A DNA stretch of 64,000 nt from Gilliamella sp. WF3-4. GTDB taxonomy: Bacteria; Pseudomonadota; Gammaproteobacteria; Enterobacterales; Orbaceae. The translations under genes were made by a program, and so were the position numbers. Of this stretch, positions 1-10,900 are shown piece after piece (position 1 is the stretch's first letter; each line of letters starts with the position of its first letter). The notes beneath the pieces are model-generated. The model worked only from the letters and a program-made list of their open reading frames with translations, was not told the origin of the DNA and ran no database searches. The DNA lies in contig NZ_LZGW01000052.1 of NCBI RefSeq assembly GCF_001690275.1, positions 1 to 64,000 of the forward strand, written 5' to 3'.

Positions 1-124
1 AACTTAATTCCCACATATCTTTCGGACGCTCTCGCCAAGAAAATGCCTCCGTTATTTTATTGAATAATATTTTTTCATATATAACTTCATATTTTTCCTG
101 TTCAGGTGCTATTACCTTTTTCAT
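1..124 (-). CDS. Immunity-like protein, DUF6714-like (partial, window edge)
   Basis: This is the N-terminal part of a further copy of the protein encoded at 648-1403 and 1927-2682. Start codon and ribosome binding site (GGAG) are present; the rest lies outside the window. The sequence repeats exactly with a 1279-bp offset, so the tandem array continues to the left of the window. Confidence 0.75.
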   Translation of the reverse strand, partial: MKKVIAPEQEKYEVIYEKILFNKITEAFSWRERPKDMWELS

Positions 125-206
125 CTTCGAAGCTCCTTTTTTAATTTATCACCAATTTTATAACATCTTTTTATTTCACTATCTATCTGATTGATCTTCA
201 CCAAAA
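121..206 (-). pseudogene. Orphan Rhs toxin C-terminal tip (copy 1)
   Basis: The minus strand encodes a short stretch ending SEIKRCY...KLKKELRR, which parallels the RHS C-terminus at 3717 (SEIKNCY...RLKKELRE). Its TGA stop overlaps the ATG of the immunity gene (ATGA). It repeats 1279 bp later. Confidence 0.6.
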
Positions 207-286
207 TATTTGGACTGGCTATACTAATTAGTACCCGTTTTATCAGGTTATTGTTACGATAAACAAAAAAACAAAAGAAATCACCC

Positions 287-495
287 ATGACAAATCGCAT
301 TTCAAGAAGAAAAAAACGCCGTTTTACTTACCAATTAAAAAAAAACAGATGGTGATTCTATATCAACATGCTAAAAAATAAACGAATATTGTTGCTGAGT
401 ATTGCATCACTAAATCCGCATTAAATAAGTGGATAAAGCAATATCAAACCACTGCCTATTGTTTAAACTCTGCACTAAATTTTTTGATACATAAT
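287..495 (+). pseudogene. IS3-family orfA remnant (copy 1)
   Basis: The plus strand starts MTNRISRRKKRR and, after a one-base frame change, reads QMVILYQHAKK, stop, then KSALNKWIKQYQTT. This is the N-terminal helix-turn-helix pattern of IS3-type OrfA. It is broken by frame changes and stops, and orfB is absent, so it is a dead fragment carried inside the repeat unit. Confidence 0.55.
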
Positions 496-647
496 ATGTT
501 CTCCTATGATTTGTACTATTTTAGGGGGATATTTAAACCTACTTCACTACCATTTTTCTTAGGCTTTTTCATTCATTTTGTATCTACCTATTTTTTACTC
601 ATTCGCTTAGTTCAAAAATAGGCAAATACATAAATTTATTTATAGCG

Positions 648-1403
648 TCATTTTTCTCGTTGCTTAGCAAGGTCAATAAGTTTGTCTAGGCTAATTAAAG
701 AATTCATTACATTATTTTGACAAACACTTTCATCATTTTGATAGATATCTTCATCATCTTGATATGTATCTTCTCTTGTAATCCATATTAGCCAAGCTTT
801 AACTGCTAAATATTCTTCAATGGTTAATGTTGCCCAGCGTTTAAATAGATAGCTGTCAGACAGTATTTTTTCAAAATCCATAATCCAAAATACAACTATA
901 TTTATAAAACCTTTAATCCTTGCTTTTTTATCCCCTATCGCTCTTGCTTTAGCTAAAGCCTCAGCTCTGGCCATAGCTCTTGCTTTAGCTCTTACTTTAG
1001 CTCTGGTTCTACCTAAAGCTATATCTATAGCTTTAGCTTTAGCCTCAGCTTCAGCCTCAGCTCTAACTATAGCTTCATCTTCAGCTATAGCTATATCCAT
1101 AGCTTTCGCTGAAGTAATAAGTAACCCAGGTAAATAATAAGCATAGGCTGATGGAGTAAATACATATAAAGCATCATCATAGTTTACGTATATATCAAGA
1201 GTGATATCTTGCCAATTCTTACCCAAAAATTGTTTTAGCGCTATTTCATCATCAGGCATTATTATTGTTGCAGTTTCAAAACTTAATTCCCACATATCTT
1301 TCGGACGCTCTCGCCAAGAAAATGCCTCCGTTATTTTATTGAATAATATTTTTTCATATATAACTTCATATTTTTCCTGTTCAGGTGCTATTACCTTTTT
1401 CAT
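648..1403 (-). CDS. Immunity-like protein with DUF6714-like N-terminus and Ala/Arg/Lys-rich insert
   Basis: 251 aa, no signal peptide, so probably cytoplasmic. Residues about 20-95 resemble DUF6714 (pattern I..AF, GK.W..I, then TPSAYAYYLP). Residues about 100-165 are low complexity (repeated A-[ERK]), built on a GCTTTA-like hexamer that can expand or shrink by slippage. The rest is a Trp-rich helical tail. The start ATG overlaps the TGA of an orphan Rhs toxin tip and has GGAG upstream. Position directly behind an RHS gene, the overlap and tandem amplification suggest a cognate immunity protein; that role is inferred. Confidence 0.7.
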   Translation of the reverse strand: MKKVIAPEQEKYEVIYEKILFNKITEAFSWRERPKDMWELSFETATIIMPDDEIALKQFLGKNWQDITLDIYVNYDDALYVFTPSAYAYYLPGLLITSAKAMDIAIAEDEAIVRAEAEAEAKAKAIDIALGRTRAKVRAKARAMARAEALAKARAIGDKKARIKGFINIVVFWIMDFEKILSDSYLFKRWATLTIEEYLAVKAWLIWITREDTYQDDEDIYQNDESVCQNNVMNSLISLDKLIDLAKQREK

Positions 1404-1485
1404 CTTCGAAGCTCCTTTTTTAATTTATCACCAATTTTATAACATCTTTTTATTTCACTATCTATCTGATTGATCTTCACCAAAA
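1400..1485 (-). pseudogene. Orphan Rhs toxin C-terminal tip (copy 2)
   Basis: Same as the tip at 121-206. The stop overlaps the start of the immunity gene at 1403. Similarity to the last 25-30 residues of the full RHS protein shows the unit arose by copying the toxin-immunity junction. Confidence 0.6.
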
Positions 1486-1565
1486 TATTTGGACTGGCTA
1501 TACTAATTAGTACCCGTTTTATCAGGTTATTGTTACGATAAACAAAAAAACAAAAGAAATCACCC

Positions 1566-1774
1566 ATGACAAATCGCATTTCAAGAAGAAAAAAACGCCG
1601 TTTTACTTACCAATTAAAAAAAAACAGATGGTGATTCTATATCAACATGCTAAAAAATAAACGAATATTGTTGCTGAGTATTGCATCACTAAATCCGCAT
1701 TAAATAAGTGGATAAAGCAATATCAAACCACTGCCTATTGTTTAAACTCTGCACTAAATTTTTTGATACATAAT
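1566..1774 (+). pseudogene. IS3-family orfA remnant (copy 2)
   Basis: Identical copy of the remnant at 287, offset by 1279 bp. Frame changes and stops are conserved between copies, so decay preceded the amplification. Confidence 0.55.
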
Positions 1775-1926
1775 ATGTTCTCCTATGATTTGTACTATTT
1801 TAGGGGGATATTTAAACCTACTTCACTACCATTTTTCTTAGGCTTTTTCATTCATTTTGTATCTACCTATTTTTTACTCATTCGCTTAGTTCAAAAATAG
1901 GCAAATACATAAATTTATTTATAGCG

Positions 1927-2682
1927 TCATTTTTCTCGTTGCTTAGCAAGGTCAATAAGTTTGTCTAGGCTAATTAAAGAATTCATTACATTATTTTGAC
2001 AAACACTTTCATCATTTTGATAGATATCTTCATCATCTTGATATGTATCTTCTCTTGTAATCCATATTAGCCAAGCTTTAACTGCTAAATATTCTTCAAT
2101 GGTTAATGTTGCCCAGCGTTTAAATAGATAGCTGTCAGACAGTATTTTTTCAAAATCCATAATCCAAAATACAACTATATTTATAAAACCTTTAATCCTT
2201 GCTTTTTTATCCCCTATCGCTCTTGCTTTAGCTAAAGCCTCAGCTCTGGCCATAGCTCTTGCTTTAGCTCTTACTTTAGCTCTGGTTCTACCTAAAGCTA
2301 TATCTATAGCTTTAGCTTTAGCCTCAGCTTCAGCCTCAGCTCTAACTATAGCTTCATCTTCAGCTATAGCTATATCCATAGCTTTCGCTGAAGTAATAAG
2401 TAACCCAGGTAAATAATAAGCATAGGCTGATGGAGTAAATACATATAAAGCATCATCATAGTTTACGTATATATCAAGAGTGATATCTTGCCAATTCTTA
2501 CCCAAAAATTGTTTTAGCGCTATTTCATCATCAGGCATTATTATTGTTGCAGTTTCAAAACTTAATTCCCACATATCTTTCGGACGCTCTCGCCAAGAAA
2601 ATGCCTCCGTTATTTTATTGAATAATATTTTTTCATATATAACTTCATATTTTTCCTGTTCAGGTGCTATTACCTTTTTCAT
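1927..2682 (-). CDS. Immunity-like protein, identical paralogue
   Basis: 251 aa, identical in translation to the protein at 648-1403, including the low-complexity Ala/Arg/Lys tract and the same ribosome binding site. Complete identity at both DNA and protein level means the duplication is very recent or is kept identical by gene conversion. The role as immunity to the neighbouring RHS tip is inferred from position. Confidence 0.7.
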   Translation of the reverse strand: MKKVIAPEQEKYEVIYEKILFNKITEAFSWRERPKDMWELSFETATIIMPDDEIALKQFLGKNWQDITLDIYVNYDDALYVFTPSAYAYYLPGLLITSAKAMDIAIAEDEAIVRAEAEAEAKAKAIDIALGRTRAKVRAKARAMARAEALAKARAIGDKKARIKGFINIVVFWIMDFEKILSDSYLFKRWATLTIEEYLAVKAWLIWITREDTYQDDEDIYQNDESVCQNNVMNSLISLDKLIDLAKQREK

Positions 2683-2764
2683 CTTCGAAGCTCCTTTTTT
2701 AATTTATCACCAATTTTATAACATCTTTTTATTTCACTATCTATCTGATTGATCTTCACCAAAA
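2679..2764 (-). pseudogene. Orphan Rhs toxin C-terminal tip (copy 3)
   Basis: Third copy of the toxin tip, again overlapping the immunity start at 2682 by ATGA. Confidence 0.6.
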
Positions 2765-2844
2765 TATTTGGACTGGCTATACTAATTAGTACCCGTTTTA
2801 TCAGGTTATTGTTACGATAAACAAAAAAACAAAAGAAATCACCC

Positions 2845-3053
2845 ATGACAAATCGCATTTCAAGAAGAAAAAAACGCCGTTTTACTTACCAATTAAAAAA
2901 AAACAGATGGTGATTCTATATCAACATGCTAAAAAATAAACGAATATTGTTGCTGAGTATTGCATCACTAAATCCGCATTAAATAAGTGGATAAAGCAAT
3001 ATCAAACCACTGCCTATTGTTTAAACTCTGCACTAAATTTTTTGATACATAAT
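2845..3053 (+). pseudogene. IS3-family orfA remnant (copy 3)
   Basis: Third copy of the orfA remnant, in the divergent unit next to the RHS gene. Confidence 0.5.
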
Positions 3054-3194
3054 ATGTTCTCCTATGATTTGTACTATTTTAGGGGGATATTTAAACTTAC
3101 TTCACTACCATTTTTCTTAGGCTTTTTTCATTCATTTTGTATCTACCTATTTTTTACTCATTCGCTTAGTTCAAAAATAGGCAAATACATAAAT

Positions 3195-3714
3195 TTATTT
3201 ACAGCGCCATTTTTCTCGTTGCTTAGCAAGGTCAATAAGTTTGTCTAGGCTAATTAAAGAATTCATTACATTATTTTGACAAACACTTTCATCATTTTGA
3301 TAGATATCTTCAGCATCTTGATATGTATCTTCTCTTGTAATCCATATTAGCCAAGCTTTAACTGCTAAATATTCTTCAATGGTTAATGTAGCCCAGCGTT
3401 TAAATAAATAGCTATTAGACAGTATTTTTTCAAAATCCCTAATCCAAAATACGGTTTTATTTATAATAAAACCTTTAAACCTTGCTTTTTGTTTCCCTAT
3501 AGCTAAAGCATTAGCTTCAGCTCTAACTATAGCTTCATCTTCAGCTATATCCATAGCTTTAGCTGAAGTAATGAGTAACTCAGGTAAATAATATGCATAT
3601 GCCTGATGGAGTAAATAAAAATAAAGCATCCTAATTCCCGCATCTCTTTCGGACGCTCTCGCCAAGAAAATGCCTCTGTTATTTTATTGAATAATATTTT
3701 TCCTGTTCAGGTGC
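3195..3714 (-). pseudogene. Degenerate immunity copy directly behind RHS
   Basis: The C-terminal half (about 3195-3600) is clearly a paralogue of the 251-aa protein, but most of the Ala/Arg/Lys expansion is absent. The N-terminal part is damaged: the start region (KVIAPEQEK) survives at 3690-3714 but loses frame, and the segment between the W-rich motif and YAYYLP is deleted. A 156-aa ORF remains open with no good ribosome binding site. The RHS stop TAA lies within the old K-V-I-A-P codons, so the toxin end and immunity start have merged. Probably the ancestral immunity copy, now dead. Confidence 0.65.
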
Positions 3715-3716
3715 TA

Positions 3717-6700
3717 TTACCTTTTGAATCTTTGAATAAAATCTTCACGAAGCTCCTTTTTTAGACGTTCTTTTATTAATCTATTACGAGTGGTATAACA
3801 ATTTTTTATTTCGCTATGCATCTGTTCTAATTGCCGAACATGATCTGGATCACCACCGTTATAACAAAAATCATGGTGTCTTTTTCTAGCTGCATAAGCT
3901 TTTTTCTTGATCTCTATTGCATCTTCAATTTGTTCTATTGTGTATTTTTCACCGTTGCATTCATGCTGTGCACTCAATTCTTTCAACTCATGGTAATAAG
4001 TATTTAATTCTGCATCTGGATCACAACGTGGGTCTGGATTTCTTGGGACAGTGATTTTTTTCTTGCTTTCAGTAGAGGTAGACACTGATGGACAGAAAGC
4101 ATGATCATTATTTGATGAACCATAGTTATATTCCTCTAACAATTTAATGCTATTTGATACTCCATAAGCTATACTGCCTCCCACAACTGCAACACATTGT
4201 GGGTTTGCCAAACATGCCCTTATGCCACCCAAAATGGGATAGACTATTGGAAATTTCCCTAAGGGATCTCGATATAAAAGCGGATTGCCACTGGCATAAC
4301 TAAAGGTATTTATTCCGCCATTTAAGCCTATCGGATCGCTTTGGATATAACGCCCTATTTTAGGATTATAGTCCCTAAAATAATTATAAGAAAGTCCCGT
4401 TTCTTGATCATAATATTGCCCAGGAAAACGTAAATTTAAAGTAATTTGGTTATTAGGATCTAATACCGCATTACCAAAAGCGTCACTGTGCATTTTCCAT
4501 GTTTGCTGACCTTGATTGTTAATGGCCAGTTGTGGCGTACCTAAATGATCCGTAATGAGATAATGGTAAGACGCAGTTTGTAGCGTCTGGTTAGCTGCAG
4601 TTAAACTTGCCTGCCACAATGGGCTTGTTCCCCATTCGGTATCAGGTACCCAACCATAGGCAACCGTCATCTGACCACGATGGTCTAATTCAGCAATCAG
4701 ACCTTCATTTGTATAAATAAAATAGGTGATATCACCATTAATGGTTTTACTGATACGACGACCAAAAGGATCATATTGATAAGTCGCCAGTTCAGTTGTT
4801 TCATCGTTAACGCTGATAAGGCGCTCTGCTGCATTGTAGTGATAGCTTAATTTTTTATCTGCACTAACTTCAGTGGCTAACTGACCATTAGGCGTATAAG
4901 TCAAGGTGGTTTGACTAGCGCCTTCGCCCCATTTGATTAGCTGATTAAATTTATTATATTGCCACTCGCCTAATTGTTGCGCACTACCGATGCGATTACC
5001 AATAGCATCGTAGCTATAAGACTCTACAGTGAGTCCATTCTTTTGTAGTTCAATATTAGGTTTAGCAAGAATAAGCCGATCTAATAAGTCATATTGGTAA
5101 TTGTTTTCCCCGTTTTCTGTTGCGATACGAGTTATATTACCCACCTTATCATAGCTATATTGACGATTTAATAATGTTTTGCGATTCGCCGTTAACCCTA
5201 TCAGTAAAGGGCGCTGTAATGAATCATACTGCTTAGTTTGCGTTGCATTAGGATAAGTCACTTTAGATGGCATAAACCAGTGGTAATCACTCCACTTAAT
5301 CACTTCGCCATTAGCCAGTGTTGCCTGTTTTAGTTGGTTTTTATCATATCCATAGGTTATTTTAGTATTATCAGGATAGCTAATGGAAGCTAAATTCCCC
5401 TCTTGATCATAAGCGTATTGCAAAGTCTTAGTAATACTATCTGCACCTGTGCCATAAGTAATCGTTTCTTGAGTTACTCGACCAAGTTTATCGTGCTGAT
5501 AAACAAAGTGGGAATGGGTGTCACCAGTTTGTAGTATATCAATTAATTGATTAGCCTGATTATAGCTATAAGCGACAACCTGACTTGAAGTTGTTTGACC
5601 TTTTTCAATATATCTTTGTTTTATCAGATTTCCTGCCGCATCGTATTGGTATTGAATACGGTTGCCATTTGCTTGTTTTTTCTCGATTAATAGATTTGCT
5701 TGGTTATAGCTATACTCAACCTCATTTCCTAATGCCTTGGTTTCTTTAATAAGATTATTATTTTTGTCATATTCAAATCTGTATTGGTTATCATTTGCAT
5801 CGGTGACTTGCGTTATGTTGCCTAATAAATCTGACAGATAACGGGTTTCATGACCTAAAGCATCTATAGATTTTACTATTTCCCCTAGAGCATTATATTC
5901 TGTTTGTGAGACCCGATTCGCTGCATCAATAACACTGATCATTAATCCTAATTGATCATAAATACGATGATTGGTTAATGTAGTATCCTTATCTAATTGC
6001 TGATTAATCTCAGTGACTTTATCTAAAGCATTATAATTATATGTCTCAGTAAAGGTTGGATAAATAACTTTAGCTAATAAACCCGCTAAATTAGAACCTT
6101 TTTCACCATATTCATAAGTTAAGATATTCCCTGCAACATCTACTTCCTGTATGAGTTTATCATCGGTATTATACGTTTGTTGAGTGACTAACCCCGTTGG
6201 GCTAATGGTTTTGATTAGGCGATATAAGTTATCATACTGGTAAGTAGTGGTTTGATTGAGCGCATCAACGACTTTTGTTTCATAACCGTTCTGATTAAAA
6301 CTGTAACTATATTGGGTTTTATTACCCAACGCATCGACGACTTTGATTAATCGCCCCATTCTATCGTTCGACAAAGATACATTATGATTAAGTGGATCAA
6401 TAGATTCCGTAAGATAACCCGCTAAATTGTAGTTAAACTGCCATAGTTGTTGTAGTGGGTTTTTTACTGTTTTTACTTGTCCCTGAATATTATAAGTGTA
6501 TTGTGATTGATAGCCATTACCATCAGTATATGTTGCTATATTGCCATAGCGGTCATAAGTTTGTTGCAATTTAATCGCTTTATCACCACCACTAATAGTC
6601 GTGACAATTTGTTGACCATAATTGTCATAATTAAAGCTTATAATACGTTGTTCGGGTTTACCTGCCGCATATACAACTTCGATAGGATGACCAAAAGCAT

Positions 6701-7946
6701 CGTACTGAAAGTTAATTACATCGCCTTTAGTATTCGTGATTTTTATTGGTTTATTGGCTTTATTGTATTCATAAAGCTCTGTGGCACCATTAGGGTAAGT
6801 GATTTTTATTGGATAGTCGGATTGATTATATTGCGTGGTTATTGTTAATCCACGTTGATTAGTATACTTAACCGAATGATTAGCTTTATCGCGTTGATAG
6901 GATTCAGTAATACTATCATTTACTGTTTTGGTAATAACACGACCTTTGGCATCAAATACAGTAACTGTTTTTTTGCCTACTGGATCATTAACAGTAATGG
7001 TATATTGCTTATTAACGCGATTATATTGACTATTAAAAATTGTTATAGCACCAGTTTTGTCGGTAATTTTACCTACTTGGGCCAATTTTGTATCGCGATT
7101 ATCAGAACCAGTTGTCACAACTGTTTTTTTTGAAATAACCCCTCCGTCTTTACCACTCATCATAGCGGTTATCGGTGCAGGAGTTGATACGGTGTAATCA
7201 ATTTTAGTTACACCACCATCTGGATCAGTTTTTTGGTTTAGTTGTCCATTTGCATCGTACCCATAATGCCATACATGACCAAGAACATCCGTGGCCTTGA
7301 CCAGTTTATTTCCAGACCATTCATAACTTACAGTTCGCCCTTCACGATCACTAACTTTGATAAGACGTTCTTGATTGTCATAAATAAAACTATATACCTG
7401 TTCATCAAAATGATCTTTGATAGCAATACGGCGTCCTTCGTTGTCTAAGATAAAACTAACTTTTACATTATTAATATCACCATATTCTAAAACTCGACCT
7501 TTATCATCAAAATTAATCCAATTTCCCTGTTGATCGAACCAATGCCACCCACTATCTGTTTTCTTAATAGATATGTGTTTATAGGTGTATAATTGTTCCT
7601 TACCAGTACGTTGATACATGGTACCTGCACGATCAATGGTTTTAACACTATCATCTAATGGATCAAGAACAAAACGTAAATTAGCCCAAGCCGGATTTAT
7701 ATACCAACGACCATTAATCCAAGTTCGATTAAGTTTAACTTCACCACCAAGTACTTTGACCCTTAGGTCAATCGTACTTTCAGTATATTCTGTATTTGGT
7801 AATTTAACACTAGCGTCACTTGTACCAGATATTTTTTGTATATCACCATTATAAAGTTGTGCATACGCTATTTTAGATGATGAGGCAATCATTATTGTCA
7901 TCACCATAAAGATTGCTATATACTTGTTTATATTTTTAATTATCAT
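3717..7946 (-). CDS. RHS/YD-repeat polymorphic toxin with Cys-rich C-terminal tip
   Basis: About 1409 aa. Start chosen at the ATG preceded by AAAGGA, giving a normal signal peptide ending SKIAYA; an in-frame ATG at 7985 is the alternative. Residues about 140-1150 are YD repeats (Y.YD..G....), expected to form the hollow RHS shell. The core ends with the classic RYIQSDPIGLNGG and DPLG motifs. The last ~150 residues vary in type: Cys-rich (FCP, RCDPD, HECNG, HHDFCYNGGDPDH), rich in charge and helical, likely the toxin tip. I do not recognise its activity. Last gene of a four-gene operon, 8 bp from the gene upstream if the longer start is used. Confidence 0.9.
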   Translation of the reverse strand: MIIKNINKYIAIFMVMTIMIASSSKIAYAQLYNGDIQKISGTSDASVKLPNTEYTESTIDLRVKVLGGEVKLNRTWINGRWYINPAWANLRFVLDPLDDSVKTIDRAGTMYQRTGKEQLYTYKHISIKKTDSGWHWFDQQGNWINFDDKGRVLEYGDINNVKVSFILDNEGRRIAIKDHFDEQVYSFIYDNQERLIKVSDREGRTVSYEWSGNKLVKATDVLGHVWHYGYDANGQLNQKTDPDGGVTKIDYTVSTPAPITAMMSGKDGGVISKKTVVTTGSDNRDTKLAQVGKITDKTGAITIFNSQYNRVNKQYTITVNDPVGKKTVTVFDAKGRVITKTVNDSITESYQRDKANHSVKYTNQRGLTITTQYNQSDYPIKITYPNGATELYEYNKANKPIKITNTKGDVINFQYDAFGHPIEVVYAAGKPEQRIISFNYDNYGQQIVTTISGGDKAIKLQQTYDRYGNIATYTDGNGYQSQYTYNIQGQVKTVKNPLQQLWQFNYNLAGYLTESIDPLNHNVSLSNDRMGRLIKVVDALGNKTQYSYSFNQNGYETKVVDALNQTTTYQYDNLYRLIKTISPTGLVTQQTYNTDDKLIQEVDVAGNILTYEYGEKGSNLAGLLAKVIYPTFTETYNYNALDKVTEINQQLDKDTTLTNHRIYDQLGLMISVIDAANRVSQTEYNALGEIVKSIDALGHETRYLSDLLGNITQVTDANDNQYRFEYDKNNNLIKETKALGNEVEYSYNQANLLIEKKQANGNRIQYQYDAAGNLIKQRYIEKGQTTSSQVVAYSYNQANQLIDILQTGDTHSHFVYQHDKLGRVTQETITYGTGADSITKTLQYAYDQEGNLASISYPDNTKITYGYDKNQLKQATLANGEVIKWSDYHWFMPSKVTYPNATQTKQYDSLQRPLLIGLTANRKTLLNRQYSYDKVGNITRIATENGENNYQYDLLDRLILAKPNIELQKNGLTVESYSYDAIGNRIGSAQQLGEWQYNKFNQLIKWGEGASQTTLTYTPNGQLATEVSADKKLSYHYNAAERLISVNDETTELATYQYDPFGRRISKTINGDITYFIYTNEGLIAELDHRGQMTVAYGWVPDTEWGTSPLWQASLTAANQTLQTASYHYLITDHLGTPQLAINNQGQQTWKMHSDAFGNAVLDPNNQITLNLRFPGQYYDQETGLSYNYFRDYNPKIGRYIQSDPIGLNGGINTFSYASGNPLLYRDPLGKFPIVYPILGGIRACLANPQCVAVVGGSIAYGVSNSIKLLEEYNYGSSNNDHAFCPSVSTSTESKKKITVPRNPDPRCDPDAELNTYYHELKELSAQHECNGEKYTIEQIEDAIEIKKKAYAARKRHHDFCYNGGDPDHVRQLEQMHSEIKNCYTTRNRLIKERLKKELREDFIQRFKR

Positions 7947-7993
7947 GTTGCGATCCTTTGTGTTGTTTGACACACTAATTTTCATTTTTTAAA

Positions 7994-10900
7994 TTACCTA
8001 GCACCGCTTGCCGTACCGGCACTCGCACAACTAGCTTCTGGAGCACAACCTGGTGCTATTGGCATGGCTAAAGGAGAGCCTAAAGCGCTACCTGAATTAG
8101 TACCTGAACCCCAGTCCCAATTAAAATCTGCTAATGAACATTGCCCTACATATTGATAAAAATAACCACCGCTATTACCTTTAGATATGTCGCCATTAGC
8201 GCATATACTGTCATGTAGCTCTAAATAAGGCGCTAAATAACAGCTACTAGCCGCATTTTTACTTTTAAATAACATTGTTTCAACCGTTGCTTCTGGTTTA
8301 ACACTTTGAGTTTGGTTCGGATCAAGGGCGGTGACTCGATAAGCAATAACTCTTTTTTCCTTAGGCAGGAGACTATTAGGTATTTCTCCAAAAAATTCAT
8401 ACTTAAATTTATTATCAGTTTTCGGTAAATTTAATACCACATTTTTAGCCTCTATCAGACCATAGTTAGTGATAGTGAGCTCACCCACTTTTTCCTCACC
8501 AATTTGTAAGCCCGCTAAATTAATAGACATAGGTTCTATCAAAACAACAGGTGCTGGTACCAAAGTATTGAAAGTTGCATTTAACTCAATATCATAAACA
8601 TCTTTAATTTCTGTTTCTGTTGTACCAAATTCAATATTGATGTTTTGGTACTCTAAAAAGATATGTTCATTAATAGTAGTATTAGGGCGAATAACAATGC
8701 GACCTGACACATCCGTATGGTTTGGTGCACTCACACGATAGCGATAAACTCCTGTAGGGAGGTTTTCTAACAAGGCGATCCCTTGTTCATTAGAGATAAT
8801 GCTATATTGTTGAGTAAGCACAGCTTCATTTTGCAACTTAATCGTCGCACCTTTTACGCCTGCAATAGGATTACCTTGTTTATCCAATGTTGCTGTATAG
8901 ATATCAGCAATATCAAATTGTGCAATACCTAGACCGCTTTGTGTCACTGAAATACTGACGGGAATTGATCCTAATATATTGTTATTCTCTGCTATTTTAA
9001 GATTAAAACGATAAACACCATCACTTACCTTGTTATTTGGTTGAGCAACAATTTGTAAAGGTAGTTGTTCATCAACAGCAATTGATTCAATTGTTTTATC
9101 AGTAGCAATAAATATCCAGTTTGGCGCTGGATTACCACTTTCATCAAGAAGTTCAATTTGAACATTTTCTGCTTTAGCCAATCCTTTATTGCCTAAATGA
9201 ATATTGGTACTCAACATTGTTCCCTGTTGCACACCCGTTTGAATATAATTTGGAACCGCATAAAGGGTCGGCATTGCTTGTCCTAATTGATAATCAATTT
9301 TCAATTTACCTCGTATTAAATCATTTGATTCATCAGCTAAAGCGACAAGATAAATACTTCCTTTTTCGGTTGCTGTATCATCAGCAATGAAATTAATCAT
9401 GGTCAATTCAGTTTCACCACTATTTATATCAATTGGTTCAGATTTTATTTGTATCCCTTTTGGCAAAATACCATCTGGCTGATTATCTGCAGTTAATACC
9501 CAACGTAAATTTTTAGCAGTAATACTCGCTTTAGCTACCATATTTATAGGCATTGCAACGTTACGTGCCGCTTTTAGATGATAATTTTGATAATTAAAGG
9601 CGATACGATTAATTTCAAAACTAGCTTGTGAAGTCATAATTAATTCATCAGGATGAATAATGGCTACTTGATATATACCTGCATCGTTTTCTTGAGGCAT
9701 AAAAGTATAAGAGAAATTTCCTTTATCATCAGTTGCAATGGCAATTTTCCGCTCAAAACCATTAACTTTTAATACTAACTTAACTGGTGCATTAGCAACC
9801 ACAGTATTATCCTTCCGATAAATCGCCTGTCCTGTAATTGTAATAGGCTGTAGTCCATAGCTAACTTTTGGATTGATATTGGTAACTTTCCCTGTATAAG
9901 CTGTCGGCGGTGGTGCAGGAGGTTCCATTTTAACCATTACCTCACGTTCAATTGTAACAACTTTACCACTGGTATTAATCGCTTTAACGGTTAATTTATG
10001 TTTACCATTATTTTGTTGTGTTAATGGCCAATGAACTTGATAAGGAGATTTGGTTAATGTTGAAAATAATTGGTCATCAAGGTAAACTTCAACTTTATCA
10101 ATTCCTAATTCATCTGTTGCAGATATCTGGATATCCATAGGGGCAAAAATCACTTGATTATCTGCTGGTGTTATAATGGTTGCCTTTGGTGTCGGTAGTT
10201 TAAAACTAACTGAAACAGGTTTACTGTGTTCACTTATACCAAAATCATTATTAAGTACCGCCGTTAATTGATAATTCCCCTCGGCTTTAAGATCAACAAC
10301 TTGATAAAAATAACCATTTTTATCAACTGTAACTGGATCATTAACCATTCTCCCATTCAAATATAGCTGCACTTTTCCAGCTTCCTCAGCTTTACCTTGA
10401 ACCTTTAAATTTGATATTTTAACCGTGGAATTAGAGACTGGTTGAATTAATATTGGCGCTGTAACACCGATAGCGAAAGGCTCTGTATAACCTGATTCAT
10501 TACCAGCTTTATCAGTTACATTTAAGCGCGCATATAATACTTCATTATCTTTAACTGGCAAATTCGAAATTTGGTAGCTATTTGCATCAATTTGGATATC
10601 TTGATCAATGAGAGGTGTATCAAAGCGCTGGTTAGTTGCTATTTGTAAATGTCCAGATTTAACGCCACTTAAATTATCATAAGTTGAAAAAATCACTTTC
10701 ACTGTATCACTATTAATACGATTAAATTGTTTGAGCTTAACCACTGGTTTTATCGTATCAATAGTCACTAAAGTTGAAAGAGGAGACCACATTTCCCATG
10801 TTCCACCATTATTAATACTTCCTCTAATACGTGCTCGATAAGATTGACCATTTTGCAAATCATTAACAAATGTAAATTGACCTACATCGCCAACAACTTC

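Larger units (their letters stand above)
1..3714. repeat. Tandem array of a 1279-bp toxin-tip/immunity unit
   Basis: Units begin at 1, 1280 and 2559 with the same sequence; the period is 1279 bp and the first two appear identical base for base where compared. The third, closest to the RHS gene, has diverged: an extra T near 3127, substitutions, and deletions inside the gene. Read on the minus strand each unit holds the 3' tip of an Rhs toxin ORF, an immunity-like gene overlapping it, and an IS3-type orfA remnant on the other strand. The spacers between the immunity genes (about 520 bp) contain only those remnants. Confidence 0.9.

Noticed and set aside
1201-2752. 90-aa plus-strand ORFs opposite the immunity genes
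   Set aside because: They run antisense over the N-terminal part of the immunity genes, lack ribosome binding sites and repeat only because the unit repeats.
3042-3248. 68-aa plus-strand ORF in the third repeat unit
   Set aside because: Opened by a one-base indel relative to the other units; composition is that of AT-rich spacer read by chance, overlapping the immunity remnant.
6507-7854. Several plus-strand ORFs inside the RHS gene
   Set aside because: Mirror frames of the YD repeats; no ribosome binding sites, no family resemblance.
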